Shown here: in pieces, positions 38,601 to 51,765 of the stretch
Position numbering within the stretch: position 1 is the first letter of the stretch
Layout of the letters: each line of letters opens with the position of its first letter
NCBI GenBank assembly: GCA_033675265.1
Contig: JAUJYZ010000133.1
Location: 1 to 64,000, forward strand
Direction of reading: 5' to 3'
DNA: 64,000 nt
From: Actinostola sp. cb2023
Lineage: Eukaryota > Cnidaria > Anthozoa > Actiniaria > Actinostolidae
Position numbers and translations under genes: made by a program
Notes under the pieces: model-generated
Told to the model about the DNA's origin: nothing
Database searches by the model: none
What the model saw: the letters and a program-made list of their open reading frames with translations, nothing else

Positions 38601-41600
38601 TGTGGTTTTCATAAACCCGTGAAATACACTTTAGCGTATTTAGCACTACTTCACTCTAATTCTTTTGTTTTCTATTGTGTTTATCGCTGACTATTACACC
38701 TCTAATTAGTACACTTTGTTTCACGGGTTAGAGTGATGGCACTTAACCCGTGAAACAAAATATAATAGTTATTGACTAATAATCAAATCAAAACAAAAGA
38801 AAACAATGGAATTACAGTTTCTTAATATCTACATGGCTAATACCTGTTTCACGGGTTAAGTGCCATCACTCTAATGAAAACCACTCTAATAATGATGGTA
38901 GTGATTATCATGCACGGCATAATAATGATGATGTCGTTGGTCCTCTACTCCCTCCAAATCCCCCTATGCCGCTCAGGCAGGCTATTATGGCTATGATGAT
39001 GATGATGATGATGATGATGATAATGGTTATGCATGATGATAAAATCATACACAGCCAAAATGAGCGAGTGGATTTCTTCAATTGCTGGCTTTCAATCAGC
39101 TGTTAAAACTCCTTGAATCTCATTATTTGCTTCAAATGACGGGCAAACACTGCCCTCCATGTGCTATCAAGCAGAGAGTATTCTATTGAAAAGGTGCAAT
39201 TCAGATGATGAAAATTCCTCACGAGACTGGAAATAACGTCTAATGAAATCAAGCAATACCGTTTTCCCCAAATGTTTCGCCAATGTCAAATGAGCTGGTA
39301 CGTGGTCAGGTTTACTCTGTATCGACTTTTTGTACCACTTTTCCGCTTCGTCTTTCAGCCCAGCTTTATTGTACGCCTCGCCTGAGAACAAAAAACATAA
39401 TTTTTCAGCTGGCTACGTCACACACAAGAGAGAATCGTAAACGTGACCAAAGAGCTCATAAGTAACGATCACTTGCCCTGAATAAAATGGTTGTAAATGG
39501 GAATTGGAAAAGAAATGGAAGGAAAGAGGAAGAGAAATAAAGGGATTTTTTCCACCCATTTCCCTGTTCCTTTCCATCTCCCCAATTCCCCCATGAGTGG
39601 GATACGCGAGCTAATATCGTCCCGAGGCCCTCTCATCTCGTCCGCCATTTTGGAAATAGCGAGATGAGAGGGCCCTGGGGACGAGGATGAACATTACCTA
39701 CCAATCATATTATACAAGCTGTGTGGTTCCACGTGATCTGGTAAGGTTCGCACTGCATCATGGTAGACTGCGAAAGCATCCTGTAGTTTACCCATGTCTG
39801 CAAGGATCCTTCCAAGGTTGTATTTTATCTTGTGAACTATTAGAGATACAGAAAAATAATATTTTAAACCGGCCTGGCCTATGTAAAACTTTGGTGAATT
39901 ATAGCCAACTACCAAATATGGAATTCTGTTACCATATATGGAATTCTGTTACCAAATATGGAATTATGTTACCAAATAAGGAATTCTGTTACCAAATAAG
40001 GAATTCTGTTACCAAATATGGAATTCTGTGACCAAATATGGAATTCTGTTACCAAATAAGGAATTGTGTAACCAAATAAGGAATTATGTGACCAAATATG
40101 GAATTCTGTGACTAAATATGGAATTCTGTTACCAAATTTGGAATTCTGTTACCAAATATGGAATTATGTTACCAAATAAGGAATTCTGTTACCAAATATG
40201 GAATTCTGTTACCAAATATGGAATTCTGTTACCAAATATGGAATTCTGTTACCAAATATGGAATTCTGTTACCAAATATGGAGTTCTGTTACCAAATATG
40301 GAATTCTGTTACCAAATATGGAATTCTGTTACCAAATATGGAATTCTGTTACCAAATATGGAATTCTGTTACCAAATATGGAGTTCTGTTACCAAATATG
40401 GAATTCTGTTACCAAATATGGAATACTGTTACCAAATATGGAATACTGTTACCAAATATGGAATACTGTTACCAAATATGGAATACTGTTACCAAATATG
40501 GAATTCTGGATGAATGGACAATCGATCACATTTTTCAGGAAATTATTTGGTATGAGTCATAAAACACACAGGGAACCCATTCCTAGAGGTAATTCCTCCC
40601 AGTAGCAATATACATGTATACACGTGCCGCGATGGTACTGTCAGAATATCCATATCTGTAAAAGCCATGACGTATTCAAACATTCTCCCTTGGGCTTCCT
40701 GTATCGAGGAAGAGGAGGACTGGGAGCAATACAAACACTCTCCAGTCCTCTTCGATCTTTGTAACCAGAGGGAGACCAATAAAATGACTTACCAGCGGCG
40801 ATGTGTCCCTTTGGGTCCTTTAGGCCATGTTCACTCAGTGTTGTTGCATTGCGAAGAACCTGAAGGAACAGACAATAAACGAGAACTCACTCACAGGAAA
40901 ATGAATGGTTTGGTGCAGTCCACACCCACATTGTGCACACCCCACTATTGTACACACCCCACTATTGTACACACCCCACTATTGTACACACCCCACTATT
41001 GTGGACACCCGACTATTGTACACACCCCACTATTGTACACACCCCACTATTGTACACACCCCACTATTGTACACACCCCACTATTGTACACACCCCACTA
41101 TTGTACACACCCCACTATTGTGGACACCCGACTATTGTACACACCCCACTATTGTACACACCCCACTATTGTACACACCCCACTATTGTACACACCCCAC
41201 TATTGTACACACCCCACTATTGTACACACCCCACTATTGTACACACCCCACTATTGTGGACACCCGACTATTGTACACACCCCACTATTGTACACACCCC
41301 ACTATTGTGGACACCCCACTATTGTACACACCCCACTATTGTACACACCCCACTATTGTACACACCCCGCTATTGTACACACCCCGCTATTGTACATACC
41401 CCACTATTGTACACACCCCACTATTGTACACACCCCATTATTGTACACACCCCCCACTATTGTACACACCCCACTATTGTACACACCCCACTATTGTACA
41501 CACCCCACTATTGTACACACCCCACTATTGTACACACCCCACTATTGTACACACCCCACTATTGTACACACCCCACTATTGAGGACACCCCGCTATTGTA

Positions 41601-44600
41601 CACACCCCACTATTGTACACACCCCGCTATTGTACACACCCCACTATTGTACACACCCCACTATTGTACACACCCCGCTATTGTACACACCCCACTATTG
41701 TACACACCCCACTATTGTACACACCCCACTATTGTACACACCCCACTATTGTACACACCCCACTATTGTACACACCCCACTATTGTACACCCCCACTATT
41801 GTGAACATCCCACTATTGAGGACACCCCACTATTGTACACACCACGCTATTGTACACACCCCGCTATTGTACACACCCCACTATTGTACACACCCCGCTA
41901 TTGTACACACCCCGCTATTGTACACACCCCACTATTGTGGACACCCCGCTATTGTACACACCCCACTATTGTGGACACCCCACTATTATACACACCCCAC
42001 TATTGTGGACACCCTGCCATTGTACACACCCCACTATTGTACACACCCCACTATTGTACACACCCCGCTATTGTACACACCCCGCTATTGTACACACCCC
42101 ACTATTGTGGACACCCCACTATTGTACACCCCCCACTATTGTACACACCCCACTATTGTACACACCCCACTATTGTACACACCCCACTATTGTGGACACC
42201 CGACTATTGTACACACCCCACTATTGTACACACCCCACTATTGTGGACACCCCACTATTGTACACACCCCACTATTGTACACACCCCACTATTGTACACA
42301 CCCCGCTATTGTACACACCCCGCTATTGTACATACCCCACTATTGTACACACCCCACTATTGTACACACCCCATTATTGTACACACCCCACTATTGTACA
42401 CACCCCACTATTGTACACACCCCACTATTGTACACACCCCACTATTGTACACACCCCACTATTGTACACACCCCACTATTGTACACACCCCACTATTGTA
42501 CACACCCCACTATTGAGGACACCCCACTATTGTACACACCACGCTATTGTACACACCCCGCTATTGTACACACCCCACTATTGTACACACCCCGCTATTG
42601 TACACACCCCACTATTGTGGACACCCCGCTATTGTACACACCCCACTATTGTGGACACCCCACTATTATACACACCCCACTATTGTGGACACCCTGCCAT
42701 TGTACACACCCCACTATTGTACACACCCCACTATTGTACACACCCCGCTATTGTACACACCCCGCTATTGTACACACCCAACTATTGTGGACACCCCACT
42801 ATTGTACACCCCCCACTATTGTACACACCCCGCTATTGTACACACCCCACTATTGTACACACCCCGTTATTGTACACACCCCACTATTGTACACACCCCA
42901 CTATTGTACACACCCCACTATTGTACACACCCCACTATTGTACACACCCCACTATTGTACACCCCCCACTATTGTACACACCCCACTATTGTACACACCC
43001 CACTATTATACACACCCCACTATTGTACACACCCCACTATTGTGGACACCCCACTATTGTACACCCCCCACTATTGTACACACCCCGCTATTGTACACAC
43101 CCCACTATTGTACACACCCCGTTATTGTACACACCCCACTATTGTACACACCCCGTTATTGTACACACCCCACTATTGTACACACCCCACTATTGTACAC
43201 ACCCCACTATTGTACACACCCCACTATTGTACACACCCCGCTATTGTACACACCCCGCTATTGTACACACCCCACTATTGTGGACACCCCGCTATTGTAC
43301 ACACCCCACTATTGTGGACACCCCACTATTATACACACCCCACTATTGTGGACACCCTGCTATTGTACACACCCCACTATTGTACACACCTCACTATTGT
43401 ACACACCCCGCTATTGTACACACCCCGCTATTGTACACACCCCACTATTGTGGACACCCCACTATTGTACACCCCCCACTATTGTACACACCCCGCTATT
43501 GTACACACCCCACTATTGTACACACCCCGTTATTGTACACACCCCACTATTGTACACACCCCACTATTGTACACACCCCACTATTGTACACACCCCACTA
43601 TTGTACACACCCCACTATTGTACACACCCCACTATTGTACACACCCCACTATTGTACACACCCCACTATTGAGGACACCCCACTATTGTACACCCCCACT
43701 ATTGTGAACATCCCACTATTGAGGACACCCCACTATTGTACACACCACGCTATTGTACACACCCCACTATTGTACACACCCCACTATTGTACACACCCCG
43801 CTATTGTACACACCCCGCTATTGTACACACCCCACTATTGTGGACACCCCGCTATTGTATACACCCCACTATTGTGGACACCCCACTATTATACACACCC
43901 CACTATTGTGGACACCCTGCTATTGTACACACCCCACTATTGTACACACCCCACTATTGTACACACCCTGCTATTGTACACACCCCGCTATTGTACACAC
44001 CCCACTATTGTGGACACCCCACTATTGTACACCCCCCACTATTGTACACACCCCGCTATTGTACACACCCCACTATTGTACACACCCCGTTATTGTACAC
44101 ACCCCACTATTGTACACACCCCACTATTGTACACACCCCACTATTGTACACCCCCCACTATTGTACACACCCCACTATTGTACACACCCCACTATTATAC
44201 ACACCCCACTATTGTACACACCCCAATATTGTACACACCCCACTATTGTACACCCCCCACTATTGTACACACCCCACTATTGTACACACCCCACTATTGT
44301 ACACACCCCGCTATTGTACACACCCCACTATTGTGGACACCCCGCTATTGTACACACCCCACTATTGTGGACACCCCGCTATTGTACACACCCCGCTATT
44401 GTACACACCCCACTATTGTACACACCCCACTATTGTACACACCCCACTATTGTACACACCCCACTATTGTACACACCCCGCTATTGTACACACCCCACTA
44501 TTGTACACACCCCATGCACTATTGTGGACACCCCACTATTGTGGACACCCCGCTATTGTGGACACCCCACTATTGTACACACCCCATGCACTATTGTGGA

Positions 44601-47600
44601 CACCCCGATAATGTGGACACCCATGCACTATTGTGGACACTCCACTATTGTACACACCCCATGCACTATTGTGGACACCCCGATATTGTGGACACCCATG
44701 CACTATTGTGGACACCCCACTATTGTACACACCCCATGCACTATTGTGGACACCCCGCTATTGTGGACACCCCACTATTGTACACACCCCATGCACTATT
44801 GTGGACACCCCGATATTGTGGACACCCATGCACTATTGTGGACACCCTACTATTGTACACACCCCATGCACTATTGTGGACACCCCGATATTGTGGACAC
44901 CCGGCCGCTATTGTGGACACCCCACTATTGTACACACCCCATGCACTATTGTGGACACCCCGATATTGTGGACACCCATGCACTATTGTGGACACCCCAC
45001 TATTGTACACACACCCCATGCACTATTGTGGACACCTCGCTATTGTGGACACCTCGCTATTACGGACACCTCACTATTGTACACACCCCATGCACTATTA
45101 TGGACACCCCGCTATTGTGGATACCCCACTATTGTGGACACCCCACTATTGTACACACCCCATGCACTATTGTGGATACCCCACTATTGTGGACACCCCA
45201 CTATTGTGGACACCCCACTATTGTACACACCCCATGCACTATTGTGGATACCCCACTATTGTGGACACCCCACTATTGTGGATACCCCACTATTGTGGAC
45301 ACCCCACTATTGTACACACCCCATGCACTATTGTGGATACCCCACTATTGTGGACACCCCACTATTGTGGACACCCCACTATTGTACACACCCCATGCAC
45401 TATTATGGACACCCCGCTATTGTGGATACCCCACTATTGTGGACACCCCGATATTGTGGACACCTCGCTATTACGGACACCTTGCTATTGTGGTCACCTC
45501 GCTATTGTGGACACCCCACTATTGTACACACCCCATGCACTATTGTGGATACCCCACTATTGTGGACACCCCACTATTGTACACACCCCATGCACTATTG
45601 TGGACACCCCACTATTGTACACACCCCATGCACTATTGTGGATACCCCACTATTGTGGACACCCCACTATTGTGGACACCCCACTATTGTGGACACCCCG
45701 ATATTGTGGACACCTCGCTATTACGGACACCTTGCGATTGTGGTCACCTCGCTATTGTGGACACCCCATTATTGTGGACACCCCACTATTGTGGACACCC
45801 CGATATTGTGGACACCCCACTATTGTGGATACCCCGATATTGTGGACACCTCGCTATTACGAACACCTTGCTATTGTGGTCACCTCGCTATTGTGGACAC
45901 CCCATTATTGTGGACACCTCACTATTGTGGACACTCCGCTATTACGGACAAGTGCTGGATACCCGGCCGGCCGGCTAAAATTGCAGAGGATTCACTGAAA
46001 AAAACACTCGATATTACGGACACCAAAATCAGACCCGAGGGTGTCCCGAGGGTGTCCCGAGGGTGTCCCGAGGGTGTTCCGAGGGTGTTCCGAGGGTGGT
46101 GCTTTAACGACAGTTGGTTGTATATAACCAGGTACTTTGAATGCCACGATCAGAAACCCAAAGAACACAGGACATTAACAACTACCTTTGTGTTTACTAC
46201 TTACCCTGATAGCGTCGCCATGACGACCAAGATGTTCCAATGCGATACCAAGATTTAAATGCGCGACTTTGGAAAGAAAAAAGATGCCAAAAATAAATAA
46301 ATAAATAAAACAATAAGGGCGCCTACAGCAACAGCAGCAACAACAGCGGCAACAAAAGTAGCGCTGCGGTTGTAAACAGCAACATCAAGTGCGCCAATGA
46401 CAACGACGACAACAACAACGACGATAACACAACAACAACAACAACAACAATAACGACAACAACAACGACGACAAAAACAACGACGACAACAACAAAAACG
46501 ACGACAAAAACAACGACGACAACAACAACAACAACAACAATGACAACAACAACACAACAGCAGCAACAACAGCGGCAACAAAAGTAGCGCTGCGGTTGTA
46601 TACAGCAACAACAAGTATCCAATGACAACGACAACAACAACAAACACAACAACACTTGTAACAAATTAAACGACGTCAACAGCAGCAACAACAACATGAA
46701 AAACAGCTGTAAACACACTTACGTGCAAGAGTAGGCCTATATGCAATGGCGTATTGATAACATGTCACGGCGTCCTGATATCGCTTTTGATCGGTTAGAA
46801 GTACACCACTGTTCAACGGAAAACAGAATTTAGTATGCATAGTTACAAGCTTTACAAGTTACAAGTATTGTACAACTAGTTTTGCTATAAATGTTTCTGA
46901 CAACCGTTTAGAGCAATAGACCTAATCCACCAGCCTCAAAGTTCTCCCATTTCAAACGACTCGTGATATCAACATTCTCTGTTCAAAGTATTTCCACATC
47001 AATGTGTTTATTCATATGTTAACAAGAACGAAAAGACGTTATACTCAACGTGACACTCATAAAAACGCGCACTCTTCAAACCTTGGGAATTCATTGGAAA
47101 TTCGTAGGACATTTTTAATTTCAAATGTTTTGTTTATTTGCAAAGAATTTCGAATGAATTTGCAAGGTTTGAAGAGAGCGCGTTTTTTTCAGTTGAAAGC
47201 GATCACGTGGTCTAGCCTCGTCCACAGGAACCCCAATCCTCCGGGTCCCCTCCGGATATTTCAACGCCGTGCATGCTAGCTACACACCTGGCTAAAATGG
47301 GACAACAGATAGGTACGTAGACTAGGTCTATTACATATCCCCGAATACTTACAGATTGTAGTGCGTGTCCGCCATATTGGATCGGTATGTCAACGCCTTG
47401 CGATATGCCTTCTCAGCTTCCTGGACCTTTCCTCTACCGCTGAGCATCGTACCAAGGTTTGCCCAGGCTATAGAAAGATACCAGGTTATATAATTGTAAC
47501 TCGGAGAGAGAGAGAGGGGGGGGGGATGCTAGAGATATCCAGGGAATGGAAGATAGTAAGAAACAAACGCACCTTTCGCAGGGTTCACACCAATTCCAGA

Positions 47601-50600
47601 TCTGCAAGGGAAAGTGTTGGTATCAGGGCGTTAATGTATGCAAGTCCTTCGAGATAAGATGACAGCCATTGAATATGATGATACTGAATGATGATGATGA
47701 TGGTAACTAATAGATTATACAGTGTTGGGAGTGGTAATGGCGACAATAGATACTTCAATCAGTTATGACTCCAGTTAGAATGGTTATGATGACAATGATG
47801 TTCAAGATGATTATAATGACACCTGATGACACGTGTCTGTGGTAACGACGAAAGATGTTGATGATAAAGACGGTGGTACGTCGTGATGAATTATGATACC
47901 TGACGACATCGATAGCAGCATTGATATTGACGACGCATGACGATGATACATGCCATCGGTAATGATGGCGATGACACAAATTGATGATGATGATACATGA
48001 TGATGTCATCGGTAATGATGGCGATGGCGATGACACAAATTGACGATGATGATGATACATGATGTCATCGGTAATGATGGCGATGACACAAATTGATGAT
48101 GATGATACATGATGATGTCATCGGTAATGATGGCGATGACACAAATTGATGATGATGATACATGATGATGTCATTGGTAATGATGACGATGACACAAATT
48201 GATGATGAAACATGATGATGTCATTTGTAATGATGGCGATGACACAAATTGATGATGATACATGATGATGTCATCGGTAATGATGGCGATGGCACAAATT
48301 GATGATGGTGATGACAAGTGGTCCTTACCTGTACAGAGTCTCTCCATCCTTCCAGTCCATGTTACGACTAACGGTCTTCACGGCGAACAGTATCAACACT
48401 ATACACACACAACTAACTACACACCTTCTACCACCACTACCACAACACCTCCACAACAACTCCATGCCCATAGCAACCAACACACAATAGCCTACACTAG
48501 GTATATACAGCACTCGCTCCGCAACCACGAAGCCAACGTAGAAAAACAAATTACACGCAGGTATAAACGGAAGCACTAGTATTGCCATGGAAACAAGCAA
48601 TGATTGACAGTCTTGTGACGTATAGATTTCCTCATCTGAAGTATTCGATTGGATTTTCGAGTCTGACTTTTTCCGTCGTTCCTTCGGACTTGGCTGAACG
48701 TTCTGCTTCGGTCGATGAACAACTCTCTTCCGCATTCCATTCGTGCCACTCATTCCATTGTGTACACGTGAGTACTCGGGACCCAGTCCCTTGTAGTTCG
48801 CGTTCAATTCTACATACATCGTATTGAAATTGTCTAAATTCACTTGATACAACGCCGCAATGCCGAGCGTGACAAGGCAGGTATAGAACACAATGGATAC
48901 TAAATTCCGCCAATCAAAAACGCTTTGGACTAATGGGATCGCGTCCATTGACCAATCAAAACTAAGTGTGGTCGGACAAACGAGCAGCCAAAAGTTAAAC
49001 GCAGGTAAAAATAAAAACGTTAGAGTTCTTGTCAGCAAGCTGTTGCTGTTAGCAGCGGGATTGTCTGAATTGGAGAAGTCGGGAGCCTTGTTGCCCATTA
49101 ATAGGAAACGAAGAGATAGTAGAGATACTGATGTAATGACGAGTGATAAGAACCGAGGTATAAATCCACCGTCTACTGCCTGAAAGGATGAACAAGGAGA
49201 ATGTAATATTGGCAACAATGACAACAATGATGGTGATGATGATGTCATAATGATGGTGATGATAATGATCGATGATGGTGATGTGATAATGATGGTGATG
49301 ATGATATCATAAAGAATAACGATAGTGATAATGATCGATGATGGTGATGATTTCATATGATGGTGACGATGATTGTAATAATGATGGTGATGGTGATGAT
49401 AATATTGATGGTGATGAAAATGATCAATTATTGTGATCATGTGATCATGATGATGATGATCGATGATGGTGATGATTTCATGATGGTGACGATGATTGTA
49501 ATAATGATGGTGATGGTGATGATAATATTGATGGTGATGATGATGGTGATGAAAATGATCAATTATTGTGATCATGTGATCATGATGATGATGATCGATG
49601 ATGGCGATGGTGATGATGATGTTGGAGATGATAATGATCAATTATTGTGATGTGATAATGATGGTGATGATGAAAATGATCGATGATGGTGATGATGATG
49701 TGATAATGATGGTGATGATCATATAAACAATGTTGATGAAAAGAACGTTAATACAATGTACTACGTACAGACAACATACACATCACAGCCACTACATTCC
49801 TTACCTTGCGTAACGAAGCTCTGAGTGCTTGGATGTTAATACGGCTGACCACGACGAGTTCGTACACAGCACAAACACCAAGCACAGTAATGCCTTGTTC
49901 CTTTGTCAACATACTAGCAGCAGACAATACCAAACTAAGCAGTAAATGTTTCCAGTTTGTTCCTTTCGAGTCTAGTAGATAAGCAGGCCTGGTGGTATGG
50001 TTGCGACACGCTGATATGTACGACAGCAGAGCAGCTATGAACAACATGCATGCGCCTATGTCTGCACGGCCAACAATGCCCGCCACTGCCTCTGAAATAG
50101 GATCAAAATGAATGAGTTTTAGGAACACCATCGCAAATACCATATATGGTATCCACTGACGCCAACTCGCCAACAATAGATTTGCCCTCTCGGTCAAAAA
50201 AACCCACAGGTAACCCACTCGCCCTGTTTCCATGGAGAAAACGCCGTAAGTTAACTTCGCCAATGTCAAAGGCACAACATCAATATTTAACAGCACTGCA
50301 AACAAAAATATAGTTATACGTACATCACCACCACCAACAACAACAATAACAAAGACAACAATGATGAAGACAAAGATTAATGCAAATGGTCGTGTATATT
50401 TAGCTAGATATTCCAGCCAATTAGAATACAGTATTTCCACCACCTGACCACCAACAACAATAACAAATAGATAATAACAACAATAACAATAACAATAACA
50501 ATAACAACAACAACAAGACAATAAGGTACATATACCATTAATGTTCACTACCAACAACAACAATAACAAAATAGATAATAACAGAACACAAAAATACATG

Positions 50601-51685
50601 TAGATAGTAACAACAACAACAACAACAATAACAACAACAATAACAACAACAGCAACAACAAGACAATAAGGTACATATACCATTAATGTTCACTACCAAC
50701 AACAATAACAAAATAGATAATAACAGAACACAAAAATACATGTAGATAGTAACAACAACAACAATAACAACAACAACAACAACAACAACAAGACAATAAG
50801 GTACATATACCATTAATGTTCACTACCAACAACAACAATAACAAAATAGATAATAACAGAACACAAAAATACATGTAGATAGTAACAACAACAACAATAA
50901 CAACAACAACAACAACAACAACAAGACAATAAGGTACATATACCATTAATGTTCACTACCAACAACAACAATAACAAAATAGATAATAACAGAACACAAA
51001 AATACATGGAGATAGTAACAACAACAATAACAACAATAACAACAACTATAACAACAACAACAATAGCAACAACTATAACAACAACTATAACAACAATAAC
51101 AACAACTATAACAACAACAACAATAGCAACAACTATAACAACAACTATAACAACAACAACTATAACAACAACAATAGCAACAACTACTACAACAACAACA
51201 ACAACAATAACAACAACAGCAACAACAACTACTACTACAACAACAACAACAACAACAATAAGACCTGTACATTATTACAAATTAACACCATCACAACATA
51301 TTATCAAACTCTCAATTATCAAAAGTTATTATTTTCAAACCTGTATGTATTGGATGCGTAGCAAACAGTAGTCCTCCAATAACACTAGCAAGGTGTGACA
51401 ATTCCAAAGCATAACACAACATCACAACCAATAAGCACACGGCAGAATGTAAGACGGCATTGATAAGGTGATACCCCACTGGATTTAGACCATGAGCGGC
51501 GTAATTAAGTCTGAATGATGCTACGCATAGGGGGCGGTACGACTTGTGGCTGCCGCTGTGAGTTAGTGGGGTACCCCAGAAATCATTGTACAAAAGATTG
51601 ATCCAGGGGGTGGTGGTGAGGAGATCTGAGTTATTCTGTATTGCACGGCTAATTGAAACAGAAAAATAATCCTGATAAGTATAAT

Positions 51686-51765
<80 letters not shown>

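Noticed and set aside
40915..45950. CRISPR-like array
   Set aside because: Contiguous repeats without unique spacers in an animal intron.
40667..46258. ORFs of 225 to 1382 codons reading HTPLLYTPHYC-type repeats
   Set aside because: A 17-bp unit without stops in any frame gives endless frames with a 17-residue period. It lies inside a TMTC2 intron on the other strand and has no protein-like composition.
46255..46718. 130-codon Cys/Val-rich ORFs
   Set aside because: Translation of CAA/CGA trinucleotide repeats in TMTC2 intron 7.
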